A stretch of 64,000 bases of DNA from Auanema rhodensis (GCA_964057225.1 OZ059900.1:382501-446500), one strand, 5' to 3'. Positions 38,832 through 54,106 are shown, counted from the stretch's first letter. Made by a program: numbers and translations. The notes: generated from the letters alone by a model not told the origin.

Positions 38832-39873
38832 AGCATAGTTTTATTGTCTATAACAACAAAAGTCATCAATTAAACGCTAGTGATGTTTTAATACTGAATT
38901 TCGCTCAAATAGCATTACTACACTAAGTATGGTCGTTTTTATGCCTTTAACACCATATACTCACCGATTTTTGGTACAAAATCTGTAATACTCGTAAATT
39001 TTGATCATATTCGTTAAGATTTGAAAATCAAACACACAATAAACAAAATCAGTCTATTTTTATGAGTTTGCACTGATATATATTCATTTTGATCAAAAAA
39101 GGTCGAAAATAGAAAGAATTTTTGAATTTTCCGAGTTTTGAGTCCAATTGGGCTAAATCGCTCATATATATGATCAAAAGCATAGTTTTATTGTCTATGA
39201 CAACAAAAGTCATTAATTAAACACTAATGATGTTTAAATCACTAAATTTCGCTCAAATAGCATTACTACACTAAGTATGGTCGTTTTTATGCCTTTAACA
39301 CCATATACTCACCGATTTTTGGTACAAAATCTGTAATACTCGTAAATTTTGATCATATTCGTTAAGATTGGAGAATCAAACACACAATACACAAAATCAG
39401 TCTATTTTTATGAGCTTGCACTGATATATATTCATTTTGATCAAAAAAGGTCGAAAATAGAAAGAATTTTTGAAATTTCCGAGTTTTGAGTCCAATTTGG
39501 CTAAATCGCTCATATATATGATCAAAAGCATAGTTTTATTGTCTATAACAACAAAAGTCATCAATTAAACGCTAGTGATGTTTAAATACTGAATTTCGCT
39601 CAAATAGCATAACTACACTAAGTATGGTCGTTTTTATGCCTTTAACACCATATACTCACCGATTTTTGGTACAAAATCTGTAATACTCGTAAATTTTGAT
39701 CATATTCGTTAAGATTTGAGAATCAAACACACAATACACAAAATCAGTCTATTTTTATGAGCTTGCACTGATATATATTCATTTTGATCAAAAAAGGTCG
39801 AAAATAGAAAGAATTTTTGAAATTTCCGAGTTTTGAGTCCAATTTGGCTGAATCGCTCATATATATGATCAAA
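36748..39873. repeat. 9-mer HOR (3126 bp), copy 1, overlapping the 10-mer
   Basis: Units 36748-39527 recur as 39874-42305 plus 42653 at a 3126-bp offset. Few private differences appear in copy 2: AAATAGCATT instead of AAATAACATT at 40221, TATAGCAAC at 40569, and AATCAATCTATT at 41610. The ninth unit here (39527) has a CATAAC/GGCTGAATCG form like 36401, whereas copy 2 ends with a CATTAC/GTCCAAT form, so the joint falls at 39527. Confidence 0.85.
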
Positions 39874-42800
39874 AGCATAGTTTTATTGTCTATAACAACA
39901 AAAGTCATCAATTAAACGCTAGTGATGTTTTAATACTGAATTTCGCTCAAATAGCATTACTACACTAAGTATGGTCGTTTTTATGCCTTTAACACCATAT
40001 ACTCACCGATTTTTGGTACAAAATCTGTAATACTCGTAAATTTTGATCATATTCGTTAAGATTTGAGAATCAAACACACAATACACAAAATCAGTCTATT
40101 TTTATGAGCTTGCACTGATATATATTCATTTTGATCAAAAAAGGTCGAAAATAGAAAGAATTTTTGAATTTTCCGAGTTTTGAGTCCAATTGGGCTAAAT
40201 CGCTCATATATATGATCAAAAGCATAGTTTTATTGTCTATGACAACAAAAGTCATTAATTAAACACTAATGATGTTTAAATCACTAAATTTCGCTCAAAT
40301 AGCATTACTACACTAAGTATGGTCGTTTTTATGCCTTTAACACCATACACTCACCGATTTTTGGTACAAAATCTGTAATACTCGTAAATTTTGATCATAT
40401 TCGTTAAGATTTGAGAATCAAACACACAATACCCAAAATCAGTCTATTTTTATGAGCTTGCACTGATATATATTCATTTTGATCAAAAAAGGTCGAAAAT
40501 AGAAAGAATTTTTGAAATTTCCGAGTTTTGAGTCCAATTTGGCTAAATCGCTCATATATATGATCAAAAGCATAGTTTCATTGTCTATAGCAACAAAAGT
40601 CATCAATTAAACGCTAGTGATGTTTTAATACTGAATTTCGCTCAAATAGCATTACTACACTAAGTATGGTCGTTTTTATGCCTTTAACACTATATACTCA
40701 CCGATTTTTGGTACAAAATCTGTAATACTTGTAAATTTTGTTCATATTTGTTAAGATTTGAGAATCAAACATACAATACACGAAATCAGTCTATTTTTAT
40801 GAGCTTGCACTGATATATATTCATTTTGATCAAAAAAGGTCGAAAATAGAAAGAATTTTTGAAATTTCCGAGTTTTGAGTCTAATTTGGCTAAATCGCTC
40901 ATATATATGATCAGAAGCATAGTTTTATTGTCTATGACAACAAAAGTCATCAATTAAACGCTAGTGATGTTCAAATACTGATTTTCGCTCGAATAGCATT
41001 ACTACACTAAGTATGGTCGTTTTTATGCCTTTAACACCATATACTCACCGATTTTTGGTACAAAATCTGTAATACTCGTAAATTTTGATCATATTCGTTA
41101 AGATTTGAGAATCAAACACACAATACACAAAATCAGTCTATTTTTATGAGCTTGCACTGATATATATTCATTTTGATCAAAAAAGGTCGAAAATAGAAAG
41201 AATTTTTGAAATTTCCGAGTTTTGAGTCCAATTTGGCTAAATCGCTCATATATATGATCAAAAGCATAGTTTTATTGTCTATAACAACAAAAGTCATCAA
41301 TTAAACGCTAGTGATGTTTAAATACTGAATTTCGCTCAAATAGCATTACTACACTAAGTATGGTCGTTTTTATGCCTTTAACACCATATACTCACCGATT
41401 TTTGGTACAAAATCTGTAATACTCGTAAATTTTGATCATATTCGTTAAGATTTGAGAATCAAACACACAATACACAAAATCAGTCTATTTTTATGAGCTT
41501 GCACTGATATATATTCATTTTGATCAAAAAAGGTCGAAAATAGAAAGAATTTTTGAATTTTCCGAGTTTTGAGTCCAATTGGGCTAAATCGCTCATTTAT
41601 ATGATCAAAAGCATAGTTTTATTGTCTATGACAACAAAAGTCATTAATTAAACACTAATGATGTTTAAATCACTAAATTTCGCTCAAATAACATTACTAC
41701 ACTAAGTATGGTCGTTTTTATGCCTTTAACACCATATACTCACCGATTTTTGGTACAAAATCTGTAATACTCGTAAATTTTGATCATATTCGTTAAGATT
41801 TGAGAATCAAACACACAATACACAAAATCAATCTATTTTTATGAGCTTGCACTGATATATATTCATTTTGATCAAAAAAGGTCGAAAATAGAAAGAATTT
41901 TTGAAATTTCCGAGTTTTGAGTCCAATTTGGCTGAATCGCTCATATATATGATCAAAAGCATAGTTTTATTGTCTATAACAACAAAAGTCATCAATTAAA
42001 CGCTAGTGATGTTTTAATACTGAATTTCGCTCAAATAGCATTACTACACTAAGTATGGTCGTTTTTATGCCTTTAACACCATATACTCACCGATTTTTGG
42101 TACAAAATCTGTAATACTCGTAAATTTTGATCATATTCGTTAAGATTTGAAAATCAAACACACAATAAACAAAATCAGTCTATTTTTATGAGTTTGCACT
42201 GATATATATTCATTTTGATCAAAAAAGGTCGAAAATAGAAAGAATTTTTGAATTTTCCGAGTTTTGAGTCCAATTGGGCTAAATCGCTCATATATATGAT
42301 CAAAAGCATAGTTTTATTGTCTATGACAACAAAAGTCATTAATTAAACACTAATGATGTTTAAATCACTAAATTTCGCTCAAATAGCATTACTACACTAA
42401 GTATGGTCGTTTTTATGCCTTTAACACCATATACTCACCGATTTTTGGTACAAAATCTGTAATACTCGTAAATTTTGATCATATTCGTTAAGATTGGAGA
42501 ATCAAACACACAATACACAAAATCAGTCTATTTTTATGAGCTTGCACTGATATATATTCATTTTGATCAAAAAAGGTCGAAAATAGAAAGAATTTTTGAA
42601 ATTTCCGAGTTTTGAGTCCAATTTGGCTAAATCGCTCATATATATGATCAAAAGCATAGTTTTATTGTCTATAACAACAAAAGTCATCAATTAAACGCTA
42701 GTGATGTTTAAATACTGAATTTCGCTCAAATAGCATTACTACACTAAGTATGGTCGTTTTTATGCCTTTAACACCATATACTCACCGATTTTTGGTACAA

Positions 42801-42999
42801 AATCTGTAATACTCGTAAATTTTGATCATATTCGTTAAGATTTGAGAATCAAACACACAATACACAAAATCAGTCTATTTTTATGAGCTTGCACTGATAT
42901 ATATTCATTTTGATCAAAAAAGGTCGAAAATAGAAAGAATTTTTGAAATTTCCGAGTTTTGAGTCCAATTTGGCTAAATCGCTCATATATATGATCAAA
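39874..42999. repeat. 9-mer HOR (3126 bp), copy 2
   Basis: Unit starts: 39874, 40221, 40569, 40916, 41263, 41610, 41958, 42305, 42653. It duplicates 36748-39873 except for the last unit. Its second half continues into 43000-43693 in the same order as 24599-25292, linking this region to domain 6. Confidence 0.82.
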
Positions 43000-45430
43000 A
43001 GCATAGTTTCATTGTCTATAACAACAAAAGTCATCAATTAAACGCTAGTGATGTTTTAATACTGAATTTCGCTCAAATAGCATTACTACACTAAGTATGG
43101 TCGTTTTTATGCCTTTAACACCATATACTCACCGATTTTTGGTACAAAATCTGTAATACTTGTAAATTTTGATCATATTTGTTAAGATTTGAGAATCAAA
43201 CACACAATACACAAAATCAGTCTATTTTTATGAGTTTGCACTGATATATATTCATTTTGATCAAAAAAGGTCGAAAATAGAAAGAATTTTGGAAATGTCC
43301 GAGTTTTGAGTCCAATTTGGCTAAATCGCTCATATATATGATCAAAAGCATAGTTTTATTGTCTATAACAACAAAAGTCATCAATTAAACGCTAGTGATG
43401 TTGAAATACTGAATTTCGCTCAAATAGCATAACTACACTAAGTATGGTCGTTTTTATGCCTTTAACACCATATACTCACCGATTTTTGGTACAAAATCTG
43501 TAATACTCGTAAATTTTGATCATATTCGTTAAGATTTGAGAATCAAACATACAATACACGAAATCAGTCTATTTTTATGAGCTTGCACTGATATATATTC
43601 ATTTTGATCAAAAAAGGTCGAAAATAGAAAGAATTTTTGAAATTTCCGAGTTTTGAGTCTAATTTGGCTAAATCGCTCATATATATGATCAAAAGCATAG
43701 TTTTATTGTCTATGACAACAAAAGTCATTAATTAAACACCAATGATGTTTAAATCACTAAATTTCGCTCAAATAGCATTACTACACTAAGTATGGTCGTT
43801 TTTATGCCTTTAACACCATATACTCACCGATTTTTGGTACAAAATCTGTAATACTCGTAAATTTTGATCATATTCGTTAAGATTTGAGAATCAAACACAC
43901 AATACACAAAATCAGTCTATTTTTATGAGCTTGCACTGATATATATTCATTTTGATCAAAAAAGGTCGAAAATAGAAAGAATTTTTGAAATTTCCGAGTT
44001 TTGAGTCCAATTTGGCTGAATTGCTCATATATATGATCAAAAGCATAGTTTTATTGTCTATAACAACAAAAGTCATCAATTAAACGCTAGTGATGTTTTA
44101 ATACTGAATTTCGCTCAAATAGCATTACTACACTAAGTATGGTCGTTTTTATGCCTTTAACACCATATACTCACCGATTTTTGGTACAAAATCTGTAATA
44201 CTCGTAAATTTTGATCATATTCGTTAAGATTTGAAAATCAAACACACAATAAACAAAATCAGTCTATTTTTATGAGTTTGCACTGATATATATTCATTTT
44301 GATCAAAAAAGGTCGAAAATAGAAAGATTTTTTGAATTTTCCGAGTTTTGAGTCCAATTTGGCTAAATCGCTCATATATATGATCAAAAGCATAGTTTTA
44401 TTGTCTATGACAACAAAAGTCATTAATTAAACACTAATGATGTTTAAATCACTAAATTTCGCTCAAATAGCATTACTACACTAAGTATGGTCGTTTTTAT
44501 GCCTTTAACACCATATACTCACCGATTTTTGGTACAAAATCTGTAATACTTGTAAATTTTGATCATATTTGTTAAGATTTGAGAATCAAACACACAATAC
44601 ACAAAATCAGTCTATTTTTATGAGTTTGCACTGATATATATTCATTTTGATCAAAAAAGGTCGAAAATAGAAAGAATTTTGGAAATGTCCGAGTTTTGAG
44701 TCCAATTTGGCTAAATCGCTCATATATATGATCAAAAGCATAGTTTTATTGTCTATAACAACAAAAGTCATCAATTAAACGCTAGTGATGTTTAAATACT
44801 GAATTTCGCTCAAATAGCATAACTACACTAAGTATGGTCGTTTTTATGCCTTTAACACCATATACTCACCGATTTTTGGTACAAAATCTGTAATACTCGT
44901 AAATTTTGATCATATTCGTTAAGATTTGAGAATCAAACATACAATACACGAAATCAGTCTATTTTTATGAGCTTGCACTGATATATATTCATTTTGATCA
45001 AAAAAGGTCGAAAATAGAAAGAATTTTTGAAATTTCCGAGTTTTGAGTCTAATTTGGCTAAATCGCTCATATATATGATCAGAAGCATAGTTTTGTTGTC
45101 TATGACAACAAAAGTCATCAATTAAACGCTAGTGATGTTTAAATACTGATTTTCGCTCAAATAGCATTACTACACTAAGTATGGTCGTTTTTATGCCTTT
45201 AACACCATATACTCACCGATTTTTGGTACAAAATCTGTAATACTCGTAAATTTTGATCATATTCGTTAAGATTTGAGAATCAAACACACAATACACAAAA
45301 TCAGTCTATTTTTATGAGCTTGCACTGATATATATTCATTTTGATCAAAAAAGGTCGAAAATAGAAAGAATTTTTGAAATTTCCGAGTTTTGAGTCCAAT
45401 TTGGCTAAATCGCTCATATATATGATCAAA
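43000..45430. repeat. Transitional mixed units
   Basis: Unit starts: 43000, 43347, 43694, 44042, 44389, 44737, 45084. They combine A bodies (43000, 44389), a GATGTTGAAATACTG unit (43347), an N head with ACACCAATG and a GAATTGCTC tail (43694, like 26681), an AATAAACA unit (44042, like 27029 but with CCAATTTGG) and a B/C-like pair (44737, 45084) that reappears at 50289/50636 and in domain 10. Confidence 0.75.
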
Positions 45431-48400
45431 AGCATAGTTTCATTGTCTATAACAACAAAAGTCATCAATTAAACGCTAGTGATGTTTAAATACTGAATTT
45501 CGCTCAAATAGCATTACTACACTAAGTATGGTCGTTTTTATGCCTTTAACACCATATACTCACCGATTTTTGGTACAAAATCTGTAATACTCGTAAATTT
45601 TGATCATATTCGTTAAGATTCGAGAATCAAACATACAATACACGAAATCAGTCTATTTTTATGAGCTTGCACTGATATATATTCATTTTGATCAAAAAAG
45701 GTCGAAAATAGAAAGAATTTTTGAAATTTCCGAGTTTTGAGTCCAATTTGGCTAAATCGCTCATATATATAATCAAAAGCATAGTTTTATTGTCTATAAC
45801 AACAAAAGTCATCAATTAAACGCTAGTGATGTTTAAATACTGAATTTCGCTCAAATAGCATTACTACACTAAGTATGGTCGTTTTTATGCCTTTAACATT
45901 ATATACTCACCGATTTTTGGTACAAAATCTGTAATACTCGTAAATTTTGATCATATTCGTTAAGATTCGAGAATCAAACATACAATACACGAAATCAGTC
46001 TATTTTTATGAGCTTGCACTGATATATATTCATTTTGATCAAAAAAGGTCGAAAATAGAAAAATTTTTTGAAATTTCCGAGTTTTGAGTCTAATTTGGCT
46101 AAATCGCTCATATATATGATCAGAAGCAAAGTTTTATTGTCTATGATAACAAAAGTCATCAATTAAACGCTAGTGATGTTTGAATACTGAATTTCGCTCA
46201 AATAGCATTACTACACTAAGTATGGTCGTTTTTATGCCTTTAACACCATATACTCACCGATTTTTGGTACAAAATCTGTAATACTCGTAAATTTTGATCA
46301 TATTCGTTAAGATTCGAGAATCAAACATACAATACACGAAATCAGTCTATTTTTATGAGCTTGCACTGATATATATTCATTTTGATCAAAAAAGGTCGAA
46401 AATAGAAAGAATTTTTGAAATTTCCGAGTTTTGAGTCTAATTTGGCTAAATCGCTCATATATATGATCAGAAGCAAAGTTTTATTGTCTATGATAACAAA
46501 AGTCATCAATTAAACGCTAGTGATGTTTAAATACTGAATTTCGCTCAAATAGCATTACTACACTAAGTATGGTCGTTTTTATGCCTATAACACCATATAC
46601 TCACCGATTTTTGGTACAAAATCTGTAATACTCGTAAATTTTGATCATATTCGTTAAGATTTGAGAATCAAACATACAATACACGGAATCAGTCTATTTT
46701 TATGAGCTTGCACTGATATATATTCATTTTGATCAAAAAAGGTCGAAAATAGAAAGAATTTTGGAAATGTCCGAGTTTTGAGTCCAATTTGGCTAAATCG
46801 CTCATATATATAATCAAAAGCATAGTTTTATTGTCTATAACAACAAAAGTCATCAATTAAACGCTAGTGATGTTTAAATACTGAATTTCGCTCAAATAGC
46901 ATTACTACACTAAGTATGGTCGTTTTTATGCCTTTAACATTATATACTCACCGATTTTTGGTACAAAATCTGTAATACTCGTAAATTTTGATCATATTCG
47001 TTAAGATTCGAGAATCAAACATACAATACACGAAATCAGTCTATTTTTATGAGCTTGCACTGATATATATTCATTTTGATCAAAAAAGGTCGAAAATAGA
47101 AAGAATTTTTGAAATTTCCGAGTTTTGAGTCTAATTTGGCTAAATCGCTCATATATATGATCAGAAGCAAAGTTTTATTGTCTATGATAACAAAAGTCAT
47201 CAATTAAACGCTAGTGATGTTTGAATACTGAATTTCGCTCAAATAGCATTACTACACTAAGTATGGTCGTTTTTATGCCTTTAACACCATATACTCACCG
47301 ATTTTTGGTACAAAATCTGTAATACTCGTAAATTTTGATCATATTCGTTAAGATTCGAGAATCAAACATACAATACACGAAATCAGTCTATTTTTATGAG
47401 CTTGCACTGATATATATTCATTTTGATCAAAAAAGGTCGAAAATAGAAAGAATTTTTGAAATTTCCGAGTTTTGAGTCCAATTTGGCTAAATCGCTCATA
47501 TATATAATCAAAAGCATAGTTTTATTGTCTATAACAACAAAAGTCATCAATTAAACGCTAGTGATGTTTAAATACTGAATTTCGCTCAAATAGCATTACT
47601 ACACTAAGTATGGTCGTTTTTATGCCTTTAACATTATATACTCACCGATTTTTGGTACAAAATCTGTAATACTCGTAAATTTTGATCATATTCGTTAAGA
47701 TTCGAGAATCAAACATACAATACACGAAATCAGTCTATTTTTATGAGCTTGCACTGATATATATTCATTTTGATCAAAAAAGGTCGAAAATAGAAAAATT
47801 TTTTGAAATTTCCGAGTTTTGAGTCTAATTTGGCTAAATCGCTCATATATATGATCAGAAGCAAAGTTTTATTGTCTATGATAACAAAAGTCATCAATTA
47901 AACGCTAGTGATGTTTGAATACTGAATTTCGCTCAAATAGCATTACTACACTAAGTATGGTCGTTTTTATGCCTTTAACACCATATACTCACCGATTTTT
48001 GGTACAAAATCTGTAATACTCGTAAATTTTGATCATATTCGTTAAGATTCGAGAATCAAACATACAATACACGAAATCAGTCTATTTTTATGAGCTTGCA
48101 CTGATATATATTCATTTTGATCAAAAAAGGTCGAAAATAGAAAGAATTTTTGAAATTTCCGAGTTTTGAGTCTAATTTGGCTAAATCGCTCATATATATG
48201 ATCAGAAGCAAAGTTTTATTGTCTATGATAACAAAAGTCATCAATTAAACGCTAGTGATGTTTAAATACTGAATTTCGCTCAAATAGCATTACTACACTA
48301 AGTATGGTCGTTTTTATGCCTATAACACCATATACTCACCGATTTTTGGTACAAAATCTGTAATACTCGTAAATTTTGATCATATTCGTTAAGATTTGAG

Positions 48401-49594
48401 AATCAAACATACAATACACGGAATCAGTCTATTTTTATGAGCTTGCACTGATATATATTCATTTTGATCAAAAAAGGTCGAAAATAGAAAGAATTTTGGA
48501 AATGTCCGAGTTTTGAGTCCAATTTGGCTAAATCGCTCATATATATAATCAAAAGCATAGTTTTATTGTCTATAACAACAAAAGTCATCAATTAAACGCT
48601 AGTGATGTTTAAATACTGAATTTCGCTCAAATAGCATTACTACACTAAGTATGGTCGTTTTTATGCCTTTAACATTATATACTCACCGATTTTTGGTACA
48701 AAATCTGTAATACTCGTAAATTTTGATCATATTCGTTAAGATTCGAGAATCAAACATACAATACACGAAATCAGTCTATTTTTATGAGCTTGCACTGATA
48801 TATATTCATTTTGATCAAAAAAGGTCGAAAATAGAAAGAATTTTTGAAATTTCCGAGTTTTGAGTCTAATTTGGCTAAATCGCTCATATATATGATCAGA
48901 AGCAAAGTTTTATTGTCTATGATAACAAAAGTCATCAATTAAACGCTAGTGATGTTTGAATACTGAATTTCGCTCAAATAGCATTACTACACTAAGTATG
49001 GTCGTTTTTATGCCTTTAACACCATATACTCACCGATTTTTGGTACAAAATCTGTAATACTCGTAAATTTTGATCATATTCGTTAAGATTCGAGAATCAA
49101 ACATACAATACACGAAATCAGTCTATTTTTATGAGCTTGCACTGATATATATTCATTTTGATCAAAAAAGGTCGAAAATAGAAAGAATTTTTGAAATTTC
49201 CGAGTTTTGAGTCTAATTTGGCTAAATCGCTCATATATATGATCAGAAGCAAAGTTTTATTGTCTATGATAACAAAAGTCATCAATTAAACGCTAGTGAT
49301 GTTTAAATACTGAATTTCGCTCAAATAGCATTACTACACTAAGTATGGTCGTTTTTATGCCTATAACACCATATACTCACCGATTTTTGGTACAAAATCT
49401 GTAATACTCGTAAATTTTGATCATATTCGTTAAGATTTGAGAATCAAACATACAATACACGGAATCAGTCTATTTTTATGAGCTTGCACTGATATATATT
49501 CATTTTGATCAAAAAAGGTCGAAAATAGAAAGAATTTTGGAAATGTCCGAGTTTTGAGTCCAATTTGGCTAAATCGCTCATATATATGATCAAA
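45431..49594. repeat. HOR domain 8: GATTCGAG / AGCAAAG subfamily in 3-mer and 2-mer blocks
   Basis: Unit starts: 45431, 45778, 46125, 46472, 46819, 47166, 47513, 47860, 48207, 48554, 48901, 49248. Three unit types alternate: ACATTATATAC with GATTCGAG; AGCAAAG, TATGATAAC and GTTTGAATACTG; AGCAAAG, CCTATAACACC, ACGGAATC and a GGAAATGTCC tail. The blocks read 3 (45778), 2 (46819), 3 (47513), 3 (48554), with 45778 and 47513 1735 bp apart and 47513 and 48554 1041 bp apart. Unit 47166 joins a type-2 head and body to a CCAATTTGG/TAATCAAAAG tail and looks like the deletion hybrid. No N head occurs here. Confidence 0.85.
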
Positions 49595-52500
49595 AGCATA
49601 GTTTTATTGTCTATAACAACAAAAGTCATCAATTAAACGCTAGTGATGTTTAAATACTGAATTTCGCTCAAATAGCATTACTACACTAAGTATGGTCGTT
49701 TTTATGCCTTTAACACCATATACTCACCGATTTTTGGTACAAAATCTGTAATACTCGTAAATTTTGATCATATTCGTTAAGATTTGAGAATCAAACACAC
49801 AATACACAAAATCAGTCTATTTTTATGAGCTTGCACTGATATATATTCATTTTGATCAAAAAAGGTCGAAAATAGAAAGAATTTTTGAAATTTCCGAGTT
49901 TTGAGTCCAATTTGGCTAAATCGCTCATATATATGATCAAAAGCATAGTTTTATTGTCTATAACAACAAAAGTCATCAATTAAACGCTAGTGATGTTTTA
50001 ATACTGAATTTCGCTCAAATAGCATTACTACACTAAGTATGGTCGTTTTTATGCCTTTAACACCATATACTCACCGATTTTTGGTACAAAATCTGTAATA
50101 CTTGTAAATTTTGATCATATTTGTTAAGATTTGAGAATCAAACACACAATACACAAAATCAGTCTATTTTTATGAGTTTGCACTGATATATATTCATTTT
50201 GATCAAAAAAGGTCGAAAATAGAAAGAATTTTGGAAATGTCCGAGTTTTGAGTCCAATTTGGCTAAATCGCTCATATATATGATCAAAAGCATAGTTTTA
50301 TTGTCTATAACAACAAAAGTCATCAATTAAACGCTAGTGATGTTTAAATACTGAATTTCGCTCAAATAGCATAACTACACTAAGTATGGTCGTTTTTATG
50401 CCTTTAACACCATATACTCACCGATTTTTGGTACAAAATCTGTAATACTCGTAAATTTTGATCATATTCGTTAAGATTTGAGAATCAAACATACAATACA
50501 CGAAATCAGTCTATTTTTATGAGCTTGCACTGATATATATTCATTTTGATCAAAAAAGGTCGAAAATAGAAAGAATTTTTGAAATTTCCGAGTTTTGAGT
50601 CTAATTTGGCTAAATCGCTCATATATATGATCAGAAGCATAGTTTTGTTGTCTATGACAACAAAAGTCATCAATTAAACGCTAGTGATGTTTAAATACTG
50701 ATTTTCGCTCAAATAGCATTACTACACTAAGTATGGTCGTTTTTATGCCTTTAACACCATATACTCACCGATTTTTGGTACAAAATCTGTAATACTCGTA
50801 AATTTTGATCATATTCGTTAAGATTTGAGAATCAAACACACAATACACAGAATCAGTCTATTTTTATGAGCTTGCACTGATATATATTCATTTTGATCAA
50901 AAAAGGTCGAAAATAGAAAGAATTTTTGAAATTTCCGAGTTTTGAGTCTAATTTGGCTAAATCGCTCATATATATGATCAGAAGCAAAGTTTTATTGTCT
51001 ATGATAACAAAAGTCATCAATTAAACGCTAGTGATGTTTGAATACTGAATTTCGCTCAAATAGCATTACTACACTAAGTATGGTCGTTTTTATGCCTTTA
51101 ACACCATATACTCACCGATTTTTGGTACAAAATCTGTAATACTCGTAAATTCTGATCATATTCGTTAAGATTCGAGAATCAAACATACAATACACGAAAT
51201 CAGTCTATTTTTATGAGCTTGCACTGATATATATTCATTTTGATCAAAAAAGGTCGAAAATAGAAAGAATTTTTGAAATTTCCGAGTTTTGAGTCTAATT
51301 TGGCTAAATCGCTCATATATATGATCAGAAGCAAAGTTTTATTGTCTATGATAACAAAAGTCATCAATTAAACGCTAGTGATGTTTAAATACTGAATTTC
51401 GCTCAAATAGCATTACTACACTAAGTATGGTCGTTTTTATGCCTATAACACCATATACTCACCGATTTTTGGTACAAAATCTGTAATACTCGTAAATTCT
51501 GATCATATTCGTTAAGATTCGAGAATCAAACATACAATACACGAAATCAGTCTATTTTTATGAGCTTGCACTGATATATATTCATTTTGATCAAAAAAGG
51601 TCGAAAATAGAAAGAATTTTTGAAATTTCCGAGTTTTGAGTCTAATTTGGCTAAATCGCTCATATATATGATCAGAAGCAAAGTTTTATTGTCTATGATA
51701 ACAAAAGTCATCAATTAAACGCTAGTGATGTTTAAATACTGAATTTCGCTCAAATAGCATTACTACACTAAGTATGGTCGTTTTTATGCCTATAACACCA
51801 TATACTCACCGATTTTTGGTACAAAATCTGTAATACTCGTAAATTTTGATCATATTCGTTAAGATTTGAGAATCAAACATACAATACACGGAATCAGTCT
51901 ATTTTTATGAGCTTGCACTGATATATATTCATTTTGATCAAAAAAGGTCGAAAATAGAAAGAATTTTGGAAATGTCCGAGTTTTGAGTCCAATTTGGCTA
52001 AATCGCTCATATATATGATCAAAAGCATAGTTTTATTGTCTATAACAACAAAAGTCATCAATTAAACGCTAGTGATGTTTAAATACTGAATTTCGCTCAA
52101 ATAGCATTACTACACTAAGTATGGTCGTTTTTATGCCTTTAACACCATATACTCACCGATTTTTGGTACAAAATCTGTAATACTCGTAAATTTTGATCAT
52201 ATTCGTTAAGATTTGAGAATCAAACACACAATACACAAAATCAGTCTATTTTTATGAGCTTGCACTGATATATATTCATTTTGATCAAAAAAGGTCGAAA
52301 ATAGAAAGAATTTTTGAAATTTCCGAGTTTTGAGTCCAATTTGGCTAAATCGCTCATATATATGATCAAAAGCATAGTTTTATTGTCTATAACAACAAAA
52401 GTCATCAATTAAACGCTAGTGATGTTTTAATACTGAATTTCGCTCAAATAGCATTACTACACTAAGTATGGTCGTTTTTATGCCTTTAACACCATATACT

Positions 52501-54106
52501 CACCGATTTTTGGTACAAAATCTGTAATACTTGTAAATTTTGATCATATTTGTTAAGATTTGAGAATCAAACAGACAATACACAAAATCAGTCTATTTTT
52601 ATGAGTTTGCACTGATATATATTCATTTTGATCAAAAAAGGTCGAAAATAGAAAGAATTTTGGAAATGTCCGAGTTTTGAGTCCAATTTGGCTAAATCGC
52701 TCATATATATGATCAAAAGCATAGTTTTATTGTCTATGACAACAAAAGTCATTAATTAAACACTAATGATGTTTAAATCACTAAATTTCGCTCAAATAGC
52801 ATTACTACACTAAGTATGGTCGTTTTTATGCCTTTAACACCATATACTCACCGATTTTTGGTACAAAATCTGTAATACTCGTAAATTTTGATCATATTCG
52901 TTAAGATTCGAGAATCAAACATACAATACACGAAATCAGTCTATTTTTATGAGCTTGCACTGATATATATTCATTTTGATCAAAAAAGGTCGAAAATAGA
53001 AAGAATTTTGGAAATGTCCGAGTTTTGAGTCCAATTTGGCTAAATCGCTCATATATATGATCAAAAGCATAGTTTTATTGTCTATAACAACAAAAGTCAT
53101 CAATTAAACGCTAGTGATGTTTTAATACTGAATTTCGCTCAAATAGCATTACTACACTAAGTATGGTCGTTTTTATGCCTTTAACACCATATACTCACCG
53201 ATTTTTGGTACAAAATCTGTAATACTCGTAAATTTTGATCATATTCGTTAAGATTTGAGAATCAAACACACAATACACAAAATCAGTCTATTTTTATGAG
53301 CTTGCACTGATATATATTCATTTTGATCAAAAAAGGTCGAAAATAGAAAGAATTTTTGAATTTTCCGAGTTTTGAGTCCAATTGGGCTAAATCGCTCATA
53401 TATATGATCAAAAGCATAGTTTTATTGTCTATGACAACAAAAGTCATCAATTAAACGCTAGTGATGTTTAAATACTGATTTTCGCTCAAATAGCATTACT
53501 ACACTAAGTATGGTCGTTTTTATGCCTTTAACACCATATACTCACCGATTTTTGGTACAAAATCTGTAATACTCGTAAATTTTGATCATATTCGTTAAGA
53601 TTTGAGATTCAAACACACAATACACAAAATCAGTCTATTTTTATGAGCTTGCACTGATATATATTCATTTTGATCAAAAAAGGTCGAAAATAGAAAGAAT
53701 TTTTGAAATTTCCGAGTTTTGAGTCCAATTTGGCTAAATCGCTCATATATATGATCAAAAGCATAGTTTTATTGTCTATAACAACAAAAGTCATCAATTA
53801 AACGCTAGTGATGTTTAAATACTGAATTTCACTCAAATAGCATTACTACACTAAGTATGGTCGTTTTTATGCCTTTAACACCATATACTCACCGATTTTT
53901 GGTACAAAATCTGTAATACTCGTAAATTTTGATCATATTCGTTAAGATTTGAGAATCAAACACACAATACACGAAATCAGTCTATTTTTATGAGCTTGCA
54001 CTGATATATATTCATTTTGATCAAAAAAGGTCGAAAATAGAAAGAATTTTTGAATTTTCCTAGTTTTGAGTCCAATTGGGCTAAATCGCTCATATATATG
54101 ATCAAA
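49595..54106. repeat. HOR domain 9: mixed, with a 2429-bp spaced duplication
   Basis: Unit starts: 49595, 49942, 50289, 50636, 50983, 51330, 51677, 52024, 52371, 52718 (N head, 348 bp), 53066, 53413, 53760. Units 49248, 49595, 49942 match 51677, 52024, 52371 at 2429 bp (seven units); 52371 has ACAGACAATA. Units 50983-51676 belong to the domain-8 subfamily and share AAATTCTGATC. Unit 53413 has GAGATTCAAAC and 53760 has TTCCTAGTTTTG, both markers of the next domain. Confidence 0.78.
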
